A stretch of 64,000 bases of DNA, from contig NZ_OZ257126.1 of the NCBI RefSeq assembly GCF_965278975.1, forward strand, positions 3,410,001 through 3,474,000, in the 5' to 3' direction. Below the pieces are notes generated by a model. The model had not been told where the DNA came from. It ran no database searches and saw only the letters and a list, made by a program, of their open reading frames with translations. The position numbers and the translations under genes are program-made. Numbering within the stretch: the first letter of the stretch is position 1; every line of letters begins with the position of its first letter. Origin of the DNA: Ferrovibrio sp965278975 (GTDB lineage: Bacteria; Pseudomonadota; Alphaproteobacteria; Ferrovibrionales; Ferrovibrionaceae). Of the stretch, positions 54,173-63,268 are shown piece by piece.

Positions 54173-55399
54173 ATGACCGAGACGAAGTACGAAATTCAGC
54201 AGGTTGAAGGCGGCGCTCCCGTCAAAATGTGGACCCGTGGCGTGCCGGTTGAAGCAAAGGCGCGTGAGCAATTGGCGCGCGCGGCCAGCATGCCGTTCAT
54301 TTTCAAGCATGTGGCGGCGATGCCTGATGTGCATGTCGGCATCGGCGCCACGGTTGGTTCCGTGATTGCCACCCGGGGCGCCATCATCCCGGCCGCGGTG
54401 GGCGTTGATATCGGCTGCGGCATGATGGCAGCGCGGACGTCGCTGACCGCGGCGGACCTGCCCGATAATCTGGCCGCACTCCGCACTGCCATTGAGCAGG
54501 CGGTGCCGCATGGGCGCACCGTGGGCCGGAACAAGCGCGACAAGGGCGCCTGGGGCGACCCGCCGCCCGAGATCGTGGCGGCCTGGGCAGCGCTTGCTGA
54601 GCGCTTCAAGAATATCACCGCCAAGCATGGCAGGCTGAAGAATGCCAACAACCTGACCCATCTGGGCACGCTGGGCACCGGCAATCACTTCATTGAACTG
54701 TGCCTGGATACCGAGGCGCGGCTTTGGGTGATGCTACATTCCGGCTCGCGTGGTGTAGGCAATGCCATCGGCAGCTATTTTATCGAACTGGCGAAGCAGG
54801 ACATGCGCAAGTGGTTCATCAACCTGCCGGATCAGGATCTGTCCTATTTTCCCGAAGGGACCGAACATTTCGACGATTATGTCGAGGCGGTCGGCTGGGC
54901 GCAGGATTTTGCGGCACTGAACCGGCGTATGATGATGACCAATGTGATCCGCGCACTGCGCAGCCATATCACCAAGCCCTTCGAGGCCGAAATGGAAGCG
55001 ATCAACTGTCACCATAATTATGTGCAGCGCGAACACCACTTCGGCGAGGATGTGCTGGTCACCCGCAAGGGCGCCGTACGGGCTGCTGCTGGTACGCTGG
55101 GCATCATCCCGGGATCGATGGGGGCGAAGTCGTTCATCGTGCGCGGGCTTGGCAACAAGGAGGCGTTTGAAAGCTGCAGCCATGGCGCCGGGCGCGTGAT
55201 GTCGCGCACGGAAGCCAAGCGTGTGGTGTCGCTGGCAGATCACATCGCCGATACGGCGGGTGTGGAATGTCGCAAGGATGAAAGTGTGATCGACGAATCG
55301 CCTCGTGCCTACAAGCCGATCGAGGCGGTGATGGCGGCGCAGAGCGACCTGGTGGAGATCGTGCATACACTCAAGCAGATCGTCTGCGTGAAGGGGTAA
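54173..55399 (+). CDS. rtcB: RNA-splicing ligase RtcB
   Basis: 408 residues, the same length as E. coli RtcB. The guanylated His is at 337 in SCSHGAGR. Mn2+ ligands lie in GVDIGCGM (about 75-80), GTGNHFIE (about 168), LHSGSRG (about 186) and INCHHNYV (about 281). RtcB joins 2',3'-cyclic phosphate or 3'-phosphate ends to 5'-OH ends with GTP, repairing tRNA and rRNA breaks. The ATG at 54173 follows GCGAGGACAAG. It is directly downstream of the tRNA-mimic array and 2 bases before rtcA. Confidence 0.97.
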   Translation: MTETKYEIQQVEGGAPVKMWTRGVPVEAKAREQLARAASMPFIFKHVAAMPDVHVGIGATVGSVIATRGAIIPAAVGVDIGCGMMAARTSLTAADLPDNLAALRTAIEQAVPHGRTVGRNKRDKGAWGDPPPEIVAAWAALAERFKNITAKHGRLKNANNLTHLGTLGTGNHFIELCLDTEARLWVMLHSGSRGVGNAIGSYFIELAKQDMRKWFINLPDQDLSYFPEGTEHFDDYVEAVGWAQDFAALNRRMMMTNVIRALRSHITKPFEAEMEAINCHHNYVQREHHFGEDVLVTRKGAVRAAAGTLGIIPGSMGAKSFIVRGLGNKEAFESCSHGAGRVMSRTEAKRVVSLADHIADTAGVECRKDESVIDESPRAYKPIEAVMAAQSDLVEIVHTLKQIVCVKG

Positions 55400-55401
55400 T
55401 A

Positions 55402-56415
55402 ATGATTGTCATTGATGGATCGCAAGGTGAGGGTGGGGGGCAGATTCTGCGCAATGCGCTGGGACTGTCCCTCATCACCGGCCAGTCGTTCCGTATCCAC
55501 AATATCCGTGGCCAGCGCGAGCGCCCGGGCTTGATGCGTCAGCATTTGACGGCAATCGAGGCCGCGATGGCGATTGGCGGCGCGACCTGTGACGGTGCCG
55601 GGGTTGGGGCGGCAGAAATCACCTTCCGGCCTGGCTCGGTGAAAGGCGGCGATTACCGCTTCGCGGTTGGTACGGCCGGTAGCGCCGGATTGGTATTGCA
55701 GACTTTGCTGCCGGCACTGATGATTGCCGATGCACCATCACGCCTTGTGCTGGAAGGCGGTACGCATAATCCATATGCGCCGCCCTTCGAATTCCTGGAG
55801 CGCAGCCTGCTACCGCTGATCAACCGTATGGGGCCGCGTGTGGAGGCGCGTCTGATCCGGCATGGCTTCTATCCCCGGGGTGGTGGCAGCATGGAGGTGG
55901 ATATTACGCCATCGCCGCTGCGGCGGCTGGATTGCCATGATCGTGGTGCGCTTGGCGCCACCCGCGCCACCGCGCTGGTGGCCGGCCTTCCCGGTGATAT
56001 CGTTCGCCGTGAGATTATGACGGCGCGTGAGGTTTTAGACTGGCCGCATGATTGCTTCCATATCGAGCGGCTGGCCGAAGAGCGTGGTCCCGGCAATGTG
56101 TTGCTGTTGGAGGCGGCATTCGAACAGGTGACGGAAGTCGTGAGCGGTTTTGGCCGTTTCGGGGTTTCTGCGGAATCGCTCGCCAAGACCGCAGCATCCC
56201 GGATATTGGGCTACATGGCATCTACTGCCTTTGCTGGTCCGTATCTGGCGGATCAGCTCATCGTGCCCTTCAGCTTGGCTGGGGGCGGTTCCTTCACCAC
56301 GGTGAAGCCGTCCAATCACACGAAGTCAGCCATCGCGATTGCGGAAATGTTTCTGGGGCGGCAGTGGCAGATCGAAGCACAGTCCGATGGCACTCACCTG
56401 TTATCGGTAAAGTAG
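55402..56415 (+). CDS. rtcA: RNA 3'-terminal phosphate cyclase RtcA
   Basis: 337 residues, typical length. It begins VIDGSQGEGGGQILRNALGL, with IRGQRERPGLMRQHLTAIEA. The adenylated His is near 306 in VKPSNHTKSAIAIAEMF. RtcA converts RNA 3'-phosphate to 2',3'-cyclic phosphate using ATP, supplying a substrate for RtcB. Last gene of the operon; no clear terminator follows. Confidence 0.96.
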   Translation: MIVIDGSQGEGGGQILRNALGLSLITGQSFRIHNIRGQRERPGLMRQHLTAIEAAMAIGGATCDGAGVGAAEITFRPGSVKGGDYRFAVGTAGSAGLVLQTLLPALMIADAPSRLVLEGGTHNPYAPPFEFLERSLLPLINRMGPRVEARLIRHGFYPRGGGSMEVDITPSPLRRLDCHDRGALGATRATALVAGLPGDIVRREIMTAREVLDWPHDCFHIERLAEERGPGNVLLLEAAFEQVTEVVSGFGRFGVSAESLAKTAASRILGYMASTAFAGPYLADQLIVPFSLAGGGSFTTVKPSNHTKSAIAIAEMFLGRQWQIEAQSDGTHLLSVK

Positions 56416-56440
56416 GCTGCTGTCATATCTGGCAGGGCGG

Positions 56441-56911
56441 TTATCCGTGAATATATGGATTCCCTGCCGGCCTGCCTTCGTCATCGGTCCACACATCATG
56501 CGGTTCGGCGCGGTCGCGGATGCAGATGCGGTTGTGGTCAGGATAGGTGATGCGGTCGAGCGGGGCGCGGGTGCCGACCACCAGGCAGCGGGTGGGGGCA
56601 TTGCCGCGGTTGGCGAGGCAATGGCCAATCGGATCGTTGGCGCGGAAGGTGGCGGCATCGCCGGGCTTGAGCAGGGTTTCGGTGTCGCCCTCGATCAGCG
56701 TCACGTCGCCTTCCAGCACATAGACCATTTCATCCTCGCCGCTATGCCAGTGCTTGAGGGCTGAGCGCGAGCCGGGCTGTAGCGTTTCGATGAAGGCGCC
56801 GAACTGGGTGAGGCCACCGGCCTCGCTGATCCATTCCGTCTGGCTGGCGCCGCAGACATCGTCGGCGCTATTGCGCTCGACGATGCGGTTTTCCCGAGTG
56901 ATGACTGGCAT
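56441..56911 (-). CDS. Cupin-domain protein
   Basis: 156 residues. Double-stranded beta-helix with cupin motif 1 KHWHSGEDEMVYVLEGDV (His pair and Glu) and motif 2 near FRANDPIGHCLANRG. The metal-binding His, His, Glu and His are present, so it probably binds a divalent metal. The C-terminal tail (DHNRICIRDRAEPHDVW) is outside the barrel. Such small cupins have varied roles; none can be assigned. It is convergent with rtcA. Confidence 0.85.
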   Translation of the reverse strand: MPVITRENRIVERNSADDVCGASQTEWISEAGGLTQFGAFIETLQPGSRSALKHWHSGEDEMVYVLEGDVTLIEGDTETLLKPGDAATFRANDPIGHCLANRGNAPTRCLVVGTRAPLDRITYPDHNRICIRDRAEPHDVWTDDEGRPAGNPYIHG

Positions 56912-56995
56912 TGCGGCTCCTGTGCTGGCGCCGCAATGCTAGCTTGCCCGCAGGCGATGGGATAGGTGCCTATAGTGCTGAGGACTGCCTCATAT

Positions 56996-57877
56996 TCACG
57001 AGGCCGTGCCTGCAATCTTGTCCTGGGTCTTGGTGTCGAAATCGCTGGCATCGTGACGTTCGTGCAACTGGCTGGCCGGATTGCCGTTGACACGGTTGAC
57101 GATGCGGCCGCGCTTCACCGCCGGGCGCTCGGCGATCATATCGGCCCAGCGCAGCAGGTTCTTGTATTCATGCGCCGAGAGGAATTCGGCGGAATCGCCA
57201 TAGAGCCAGCCCTTCACCAGGCCGCCATACCACGGGAACACGGCGATATCGGCAATGGTATAGTCGGCACCGCCGAGATAGGGGGTTTCCGCCAAGCGGC
57301 GGTCCAGCACATCAAGCTGGCGCTTGGTTTCCATGGCGAAGCGGTCGATGGCGTATTCGAATTTCTTCGGCGCATAGGCGAAGAAATGGCCGAAGCCGCC
57401 GCCGAGATAGGGCGCGCTGCCCATCTGCCAGAACAGCCAGTTGAAACATTCGGCGCGTGCCGCCGGTTCGGTGGGCAGCAAGGCGCCGAACTTTTCCGCC
57501 AGATAGACCAGGATCGAGCCGGATTCAAAAACCCGCACCGGCTGCGGCCCGGAGCGGTCGAGCAGGGCGGGGATCTTGGAATTCGGATTGACCGCGACGA
57601 AGCCGCTGCCGAATTGCTGGCCCTCGTTGATGCGGATCAGCCAGGCATCATATTCAGCGCCGGTTTTGCCCAGCGCCAGCAATTCCTCCAGCATGATAGT
57701 GACCTTCTGGCCGTTCGGCGTCGCCAGCGAATAGAGCTGCAGCGGATGCTTGCCGACCGGCAATTCCTTGTCATGGGTGGCGCCGGCGATGGGACGATTG
57801 ATGCTGGCGAACTCGCCGCCATTCGGCTTGTTCCAGGTCCAGACTTTCGGCGGCGTGTAATCGGCGGTGTCGGTCAT
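56996..57877 (-). CDS. Glutathione S-transferase family, YghU-like
   Basis: 293 residues. A long N-terminal arm (KVWTWNKPNGGEFASINRPI) is followed by a thioredoxin-like domain with LYSLATPNGQKVTIMLEELL and NPNSKIPALLDRSGPQPVRV (about 90-110), then ESGSILVYLAEKF and a helical C-terminal domain. The arm plus core match YghU/Ure2-like disulfide-bond oxidoreductases, which bind two glutathiones and act as GSH-dependent reductases. AGGGGAG precedes the ATG at 57877. Confidence 0.9.
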   Translation of the reverse strand: MTDTADYTPPKVWTWNKPNGGEFASINRPIAGATHDKELPVGKHPLQLYSLATPNGQKVTIMLEELLALGKTGAEYDAWLIRINEGQQFGSGFVAVNPNSKIPALLDRSGPQPVRVFESGSILVYLAEKFGALLPTEPAARAECFNWLFWQMGSAPYLGGGFGHFFAYAPKKFEYAIDRFAMETKRQLDVLDRRLAETPYLGGADYTIADIAVFPWYGGLVKGWLYGDSAEFLSAHEYKNLLRWADMIAERPAVKRGRIVNRVNGNPASQLHERHDASDFDTKTQDKIAGTAS

Positions 57878-57997
57878 GCGGCTCCCCTGGGCGGCGCTGG
57901 TTGGCTGTCGGCCTGATATAGCGCAGGCCCCGGCGCCGGATACCCGGCACGGCATAAAAGCTTGGTGAAAATTGGCAGGTAGAGGGAGGATATTCGA

Positions 57998-58013
57998 ATT
58001 AGTGTTGACTAAT
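57998..58013. promoter_or_regulatory. ArsR operator
   Basis: ATTAGTGTTGACTAAT is a perfect 6-bp inverted repeat with a 4-base spacer, just upstream of the ArsR gene; a second partial half (GGCTAAT) follows at 58025. ATTAGT-N4-ACTAAT-like elements are common for ArsR/SRPBCC pairs. Confidence 0.7.
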
Positions 58014-58039
58014 GAATAAGTGATGGCTAATGTGTCTTC

Positions 58040-58399
58040 ATGTTCGAGCCAGCCACTATTCCCAATCTGCCCGTCACCATGATCATGCGCGCCCTTGCCG
58101 ACCCGACGCGGCGGGCATTGTTCGAGCGCATGGCCGGTGCCAGCGAGATCACCGTTGCCGAGCTGACGCGCGGTAGCGGCGTGACGCAAGGTGCCATCTC
58201 GCAGCATCTCAAGACGCTGAAGCAGGCCGGTCTGGTGACCGAGCGGCCGGAGGGGCGCAACGTGTTCTACCGCGTGCAGCCCGATGGCCTGGTGCCGCTG
58301 GTCGACTGGATCAGCCATTACCGCGTGTTCTGGCGCGACCGCCTCGACGGCCTGCGCGATCTGCTCAATGAAATCGACCCCAGGGAAATCGATCCATGA
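58040..58399 (+). CDS. ArsR-family regulator
   Basis: 119 residues. Winged helix-turn-helix with MRALADPTRRALFERMAG, LTRGSGVTQGAISQHLKTLK and the wing VTERPEGRNVFYRVQPDGL. No cysteine pair for metal sensing is visible, fitting the non-metal ArsR type paired with SRPBCC proteins. Stop and next start overlap (ATGA). It probably represses its own operon through the palindrome upstream. Confidence 0.92.
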   Translation: MFEPATIPNLPVTMIMRALADPTRRALFERMAGASEITVAELTRGSGVTQGAISQHLKTLKQAGLVTERPEGRNVFYRVQPDGLVPLVDWISHYRVFWRDRLDGLRDLLNEIDPREIDP

Positions 58400-58863
58400 C
58401 CGAGACTTTGCTCGATGCCCAGCAAACTCAGTCGATCATCATCGACGAGGTGTTTCCGCATCGCCCGGAAGTGTTGTGGCAGGCGCTGACCAATGGTGCG
58501 CTGATCAGCCGCTGGATGATGCAGCCGCAGGGTTATGAAGCAGTGGTGGGCAAGGAATTCACCTTCCAGACCACGCCGGCCGGCGCCTGGGATGGCACCA
58601 TCCGCTGCACCATGCTGGAAGTCGTGCCGCTGCGGCGCCTGGTCTATGCCTGGCGCAGCGGCGACAAGGGTAATGTCGGCTATGGCGCGCCGCTGGATAC
58701 GGTTGTCACCTTCACGCTGACGTCGGTGGAAATCGGCACGCGGCTTAAATTGGTGCATGCCGGCTTCGTGCTGCCGCGCAACGAGACTGCCTTCACCAGC
58801 ATGGGCAAGGGCTGGAAGACCTGCGTGGAGCGCCTGGCCGGCGTCGCGGACGCCCCGGACTGA
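58396..58863 (+). CDS. SRPBCC (AHSA1-like) protein
   Basis: 155 residues of the Bet v1/START-like fold. FPHRPEVLWQALTNGALISR is the typical start, then WDGTIRCTMLEVVPLRRLVY and the C-terminal helix GKGWKTCVERLAGV. The fold encloses a hydrophobic ligand cavity. It is translationally coupled to the ArsR regulator, a very common stress or ligand-binding pair with unknown ligand. Confidence 0.9.
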   Translation: MTETLLDAQQTQSIIIDEVFPHRPEVLWQALTNGALISRWMMQPQGYEAVVGKEFTFQTTPAGAWDGTIRCTMLEVVPLRRLVYAWRSGDKGNVGYGAPLDTVVTFTLTSVEIGTRLKLVHAGFVLPRNETAFTSMGKGWKTCVERLAGVADAPD

Positions 58864-58948
58864 CCCAGCAACATCACTGTGTGTTGGCGCTGCCGGCAAT
58901 CCCGCTGGCAGCGGACGGGATAATCTTGCCTGATCGAGGAGAGAATTT

Positions 58949-59737
58949 ATGACCACTCATGGCATCGCTTCGCGGGAAGAATGGCTGGCCGCACGGCGCG
59001 ATCTGCTGGCAGCCGAGAAGGCGCTGACACGCCAGAGCGATGCCCTGGCGCAGCGGCGCCAGGCTTTGCCCTGGGTGAAGCTCGACAAGGCCTATCGCTT
59101 CGATACCGAGGCGGGTAGTGCAACGCTTGCGGATCTGTTCCAGGGCCGCTCGCAATTGCTGGTCTATCATTTCATGTTCGGCGCTGATTACGCAGCCGGC
59201 TGCCCGTCCTGTTCGATGGTTGCCGATGGCTTCAACGGCTTCATCGAGCATCTGGCGCAGCATGATGTGATGCTGTGGGCGGCGTCGCGCGCGCCGTTGC
59301 CGAAGCTGCTGGCTTTCCGCCAGCGCATGGGCTGGAGTTTCCCCTGGGCTTCTTCAGCCCCCAGCGACTTCAACGCCGATTTCAATGTCTATTTCTCTGA
59401 CGCGCAGCAGCAGAAGGGCGCGGGAGAATACAATTACCAGTCTGCCGCCATTCCGCTCGATGAGTTGCCCGAACCGGTATTGCAGATCGCTGCGGGTTGC
59501 GGCACCGATGGCCCCACCTTCATCCAGGACCGACCGGGCATGAGCGCCTTCGTGCTGGAGGATGGCGTGGTCTACCACACATATTCGGCCTATGCGCGCG
59601 GACTGGATGCCATGTGGGGCGCCTATCAGTGGCTCGACCGCGCGCCCCGGGGCCGCAATGAAACCGGCATCTGGTGGCGCCGCCGGGGCGAGTATGACAG
59701 CGTGGCGCAAAGCACCGTCGCATCCTGCTGCCGCTGA
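58949..59737 (+). CDS. DUF899 thioredoxin-like protein
   Basis: 262 residues. It begins ASREEWLAARRDLLAAEKAL, with LPWVKLDKAYRFDTEAG, LLVYHFMFGADYAAGCPSCS (CxxC, about 90-93), and a C-terminal GAYQWLDRAPRGRNE segment, all typical of DUF899. The fold is thioredoxin-related and the CxxC may be redox active; the reaction is unknown. GGAGAG precedes the ATG. It follows the ArsR/SRPBCC pair by 86 bases and could share its regulation. Confidence 0.9.
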   Translation: MTTHGIASREEWLAARRDLLAAEKALTRQSDALAQRRQALPWVKLDKAYRFDTEAGSATLADLFQGRSQLLVYHFMFGADYAAGCPSCSMVADGFNGFIEHLAQHDVMLWAASRAPLPKLLAFRQRMGWSFPWASSAPSDFNADFNVYFSDAQQQKGAGEYNYQSAAIPLDELPEPVLQIAAGCGTDGPTFIQDRPGMSAFVLEDGVVYHTYSAYARGLDAMWGAYQWLDRAPRGRNETGIWWRRRGEYDSVAQSTVASCCR

Positions 59738-59789
59738 GCGTGGCATGGCTGGCTGCTGCATGGCTGCAAGGATGGGGAAGGGAAGCGAC

Positions 59790-61007
59790 GTGGAACAATC
59801 GCGCTATCGTTGGGTGATCGTCGCCGCCGGCGGCCTGATCTGCTGTGTTGCGGCGGGCTCGCTGTTCTCGCTGCCGATCTTTCTGCAAACCATCGCCAGG
59901 GATACCGGCTGGTCGGTGGCTGGTATTTCCGGCGCCATGACCATCGCCTTCCTGGCGATGGCGGTGGGCAGCATCGTCTGGGGCAATCTTTCGGACCGCT
60001 TCGGCCCGCGTGTCGTGGTGCTCACCGGCAGCGCGATGCTCACCCTTGGCCTTGCGCTGGCGAGCCAGGTGCAGTCATTGCTGCTGTTCCAGATCCTGTT
60101 CGGCATCGTGGTGGGGGCGGGTACAGCGGCCACTTTCGCGCCGCTGATGGCCTGCGTCACCGGCTGGTTCGATACCCACCGCAGCCTTGCGGTGTCGCTG
60201 GTTTCCGCCGGCATGGGCATGGCGCCGATGACCATGTCGCCGCTCGCCGCCTGGCTGGTCTCGATGTATGACTGGCGCAGTGCCATGCTGATGATTGCCG
60301 GACTGGCGGCTTTGCTGATGTTGCCGGTGGCTCTGCTGGTGCGGCGCCCCCCTGCCTTGGAAGCAGCGCCAGCCTTGCAAGCGGCAGCGGATGCGCCGGC
60401 GGCAGGCGAGGGGATGAGTTTGCGGCAGGTGCTGCGCTCGCCGGCCTTGATCGTGTTGCTGCTCACCAATTTCTTCTGCTGTGCCACTCATGCCGGGCCG
60501 ATCTTCCACACCGTCAGCTATGCCCTGAGCTGCGGCATCCCGCTGCTTTCGGCGGTGACGATTTATAGCGTCGAGGGCCTGGCCGGCCTTGGCGGCCGCA
60601 TCGCCTTCGGCCTGATGGGGGATCGCTTTGGTGCGCGCCGCGTGCTGGCGGCGGGCCTGCTGGTGCAGGCTTTCGGCGCGGCGGCTTTCATCTTCGCGCG
60701 TGAACTTGGCAGCTTCTATGCCATGGCAGCCCTGTTCGGCTTCGTCTATGCCGGGGTGATGCCGCTCTATGCCGTGATCGCGCGCGAGAATTTCCCGCTG
60801 CGCCTGATGGGCACGGTGATCGGCGGCATCGCCATGACCGGCAGCCTCGGTATGGCCACGGGGCCACTGATCGGCGGCCTGATCTTCGATCAATTGCAAA
60901 GCTACACCTGGCTTTATGCCGGCGCCTGGCTGCTCGGCATTGGTGCGTTTCTCATCGCCATGACCTTCAAGCCGGTGCGGCCGCAGTTGCAGCCTGCGCC
61001 GGCGTGA
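59790..61007 (+). CDS. Major facilitator superfamily transporter
   Basis: 405 residues with twelve predicted membrane helices. MFS loop motifs include GNLSDRFGPRVVVLTGS between helices 2 and 3 and FGLMGDRFGARRVLAAG in the second half. The family resembles oxalate/formate-type or monocarboxylate carriers; the substrate is unknown. The start is GTG at 59790 with GGGGAAGGGAAG just upstream; an ATG six codons earlier would place that site in the coding region. Confidence 0.85.
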   Translation: MEQSRYRWVIVAAGGLICCVAAGSLFSLPIFLQTIARDTGWSVAGISGAMTIAFLAMAVGSIVWGNLSDRFGPRVVVLTGSAMLTLGLALASQVQSLLLFQILFGIVVGAGTAATFAPLMACVTGWFDTHRSLAVSLVSAGMGMAPMTMSPLAAWLVSMYDWRSAMLMIAGLAALLMLPVALLVRRPPALEAAPALQAAADAPAAGEGMSLRQVLRSPALIVLLLTNFFCCATHAGPIFHTVSYALSCGIPLLSAVTIYSVEGLAGLGGRIAFGLMGDRFGARRVLAAGLLVQAFGAAAFIFARELGSFYAMAALFGFVYAGVMPLYAVIARENFPLRLMGTVIGGIAMTGSLGMATGPLIGGLIFDQLQSYTWLYAGAWLLGIGAFLIAMTFKPVRPQLQPAPA

Positions 61008-61129
61008 ATTGCTGGGCGGCCATGGCCTTGACCGGGATAGCGCGCTATATACTCGCCGAGCCGGGGAGGAAAAACTCAATCTGAACTGCGTTGGTGGGGT
61101 GCTGCATCCTGCTGCGATGGAGACCCGCC

Positions 61130-62308
61130 ATGGAAGCCCCGGAAACAGCCGTGCCACAGGCACCGCTGCCGCCCCTGTTGATTTTCGCGCTGGCCACCGG
61201 CGCCGGCCTGGGCGTTGCCAATATCTACTACAACCAGCCGATGCTGGGCCTGATCGAGGAAAGCTTCGGCGTCAGCACCGGCGGCCTGGTGCCGACGGTG
61301 ACGCAGCTGGGCTATGCGCTGGGCTTGCTGCTGCTGGTGCCGTTCGGCGACATGGTGGAACGCAAGCGCCTGATCCTGGCGCAGTTCGGCCTGCTCATGC
61401 TGGCGCTGGCATTGGCCGCCTGGGCGCCGGCCGGTTTCGTGCTGATCGCAGCGTCATTTGCCATCGGCGCCATGGCCACGGTGGCGCAGCAGATCGTGCC
61501 GCTCACCGCGCATCTGGCGCCAGCGGCCAAGCGCGGCGCCACGGTAGGCACGGTGATGGCCGGTCTGCTCTGCGGCATCCTGCTCAGCCGAACGCTGGCC
61601 GGCTATGTCGCCACTCATTTCGGCTGGCGCGCCATGTTCCTGCTTGGTGTGCCGCTGGCGTTGTTCGCCCTACTGTGGCTGGCGCTGATGCTGCCGCAAA
61701 GCCGGGGCGAAAGCCGCCTGGGCTATGGCCGCCTGCTGCTCTCGATGATCGGGCTGTGGCGTGAATTGCCGGTGTTGCGTCTGGCGGCGTTCACGCAGGC
61801 CAGCCTGTTTGCCGCCTTCTCCTGCTTCTGGACCGTGCTGGCGCTGTATCTGGCGCAGCCGCCCTACAATCTCGGACCGGAAGCCGCCGGCCTGTTCGGC
61901 ATTGCCGGTGCCATCGGCATAGCGGCGGCGCCGATTGCCGGCCGCATCGCCGACAGGCACGGGCCGCGCCCGGTGATCCTGATCGGCGGCCTCGGCGCGC
62001 TGCTCTCCTGGGTCTGCTTCGGTTTCTGGCTGGCGCTGCCGGGCCTTGTGGTAGGCGTGCTGCTGCTGGATTTCGCCATGCAGGCGGTACTGATCAGCAA
62101 CCAGCATATCATCTTCGCATTGCGGCCCGAGGCGCGCGGCCGCATCAACACGCTGTTCATGGCCACCATGTTCCTCGGCGGTGCCATCGGCTCGATGACC
62201 GGCATGTTCGCCTGGCAGCAGAGCGGCTGGGAGGCGGTCTGCCTGCTCGGCGGCGGTTTCGCCCTGATGGCCATGGCCTGGCAGCGTTTCGGCCTGCGGC
62301 CGGCCTGA
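61130..62308 (+). CDS. MFS transporter, YnfM-like
   Basis: 392 residues with twelve membrane helices. Typical opening GLGVANIYYNQPMLGLIEES, the helix 2-3 loop FGDMVERKRLILAQF, and helix 5 motif GTVMAGLLCGILLSRTLAGY of drug efflux-type carriers. It probably exports small organic molecules by proton antiport. The stop directly abuts the stop of the convergent EamA gene (no spacer). GGAG precedes the ATG at 61130. Confidence 0.86.
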   Translation: MEAPETAVPQAPLPPLLIFALATGAGLGVANIYYNQPMLGLIEESFGVSTGGLVPTVTQLGYALGLLLLVPFGDMVERKRLILAQFGLLMLALALAAWAPAGFVLIAASFAIGAMATVAQQIVPLTAHLAPAAKRGATVGTVMAGLLCGILLSRTLAGYVATHFGWRAMFLLGVPLALFALLWLALMLPQSRGESRLGYGRLLLSMIGLWRELPVLRLAAFTQASLFAAFSCFWTVLALYLAQPPYNLGPEAAGLFGIAGAIGIAAAPIAGRIADRHGPRPVILIGGLGALLSWVCFGFWLALPGLVVGVLLLDFAMQAVLISNQHIIFALRPEARGRINTLFMATMFLGGAIGSMTGMFAWQQSGWEAVCLLGGGFALMAMAWQRFGLRPA

Positions 62309-63205
62309 TCAGCTGGCTGGCCGGCGCGACACGATGGCGACGCCGGTCAACACGATGGCGGTGGCGATGATTTCGCGCGGACTGATTGCTTCACCGAGCA
62401 GCAGGAAGCCGAGGATGATGGTCCAGGGCGGCAGGAAATAGCCGTTCATCGAGCCGATGGTAGGCCCGGCTTTGTGCAGGATGTGCATGTAGAGCACGAT
62501 CGGCAGCGCGGTGCCGAATACGCCGAGCACCAGCAGCAGCGGCCAGGAATCGAGTGCCGGCATGAAAGCGCCGCCGCCGCCTTGCCACAGGGCCAAGCCC
62601 AGGCAGGGCAGGCCGGAGAGAAGCTGCTGGCCGAAGGCGAGGCGGATCGGTTCCGGCGACGGGATGTAGCGGACATAGACATTGCCGAAGGCATAGCTCA
62701 CCGCCACGATCAGCATTGCGCCGGCCCCAGCCATGTCGATGGCCTGCTGCGAGGCGCTGCTGAATGCATTCGGCCCCAGCAGCAATGCCATGCCGGAAAA
62801 GCCGATGCCGAGGCCGAGCAGGCGGCGCCGGGTCAGCTTCTCGCTGGCGAATAGGCATTGCGCCAGTATTGCAACGATCAGCGGTGTTGATGCCTGGATC
62901 ATTGAGGTGAGGCCGGCTGGAATCCGCATCAGTGCATAGACGGTCAGGGTGTTTGGGATCACGCCCTGCAACAGCCCGAGCAGCAGCCAGTCGCGCAGGT
63001 CACGGCCGCGCGGCAAAAGAGGGTGGCGGGTGAAGGCGACAATCCACAGCCCGATCAGCAGGCCACCCATCAGCCCGCGGATCGCTGCCAGTGCCGGCGG
63101 CGATAGCGACAGGCCGGCCAGTTTCATCAGGATGAAGGCACTGGCCCAGAGGAAGGAGCAGACCAGCATCTGCAGCAGCAATGGTGGAAAGGCAATTATC
63201 TTCAT
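62309..63205 (-). CDS. EamA/DMT-family transporter
   Basis: 298 residues, ten membrane helices arranged as two EamA repeats (about 5-140 and 150-290), with PPALAAIRGLMGGLLIGLWI and a second-half IGSMNGYFLPPWTIILGFLL. The family exports metabolites or amino acids; substrate unknown. Its ATG (63205-63203) lies inside a 30-bp palindrome that is probably the MarR operator, so repressor binding would block both transcription and the start region. Confidence 0.88.
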   Translation of the reverse strand: MKIIAFPPLLLQMLVCSFLWASAFILMKLAGLSLSPPALAAIRGLMGGLLIGLWIVAFTRHPLLPRGRDLRDWLLLGLLQGVIPNTLTVYALMRIPAGLTSMIQASTPLIVAILAQCLFASEKLTRRRLLGLGIGFSGMALLLGPNAFSSASQQAIDMAGAGAMLIVAVSYAFGNVYVRYIPSPEPIRLAFGQQLLSGLPCLGLALWQGGGGAFMPALDSWPLLLVLGVFGTALPIVLYMHILHKAGPTIGSMNGYFLPPWTIILGFLLLGEAISPREIIATAIVLTGVAIVSRRPAS

Positions 63206-63220
63206 GTGAAGATAATTGCC
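63191..63220. promoter_or_regulatory. Perfect 30-bp palindrome (MarR operator 1)
   Basis: Two 14-bp arms starting GGCAATTATC are separated by TG and perfectly complementary. The core TATCTTCATGTGAAGATA (63197-63214) recurs 31 bp further on. Confidence 0.8.
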
Positions 63221-63227
63221 TTGGATA

Positions 63228-63245
63228 TATCTTCATGTCAAGATA
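63228..63245. promoter_or_regulatory. MarR operator 2
   Basis: TATCTTCATGTCAAGATA differs from the core of operator 1 at one base. The 31-bp centre-to-centre spacing is about three helical turns, suitable for two dimers on one DNA face. Confidence 0.75.
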
Positions 63246-63268
63246 AATCCACGAACCGAGGGTATGCC

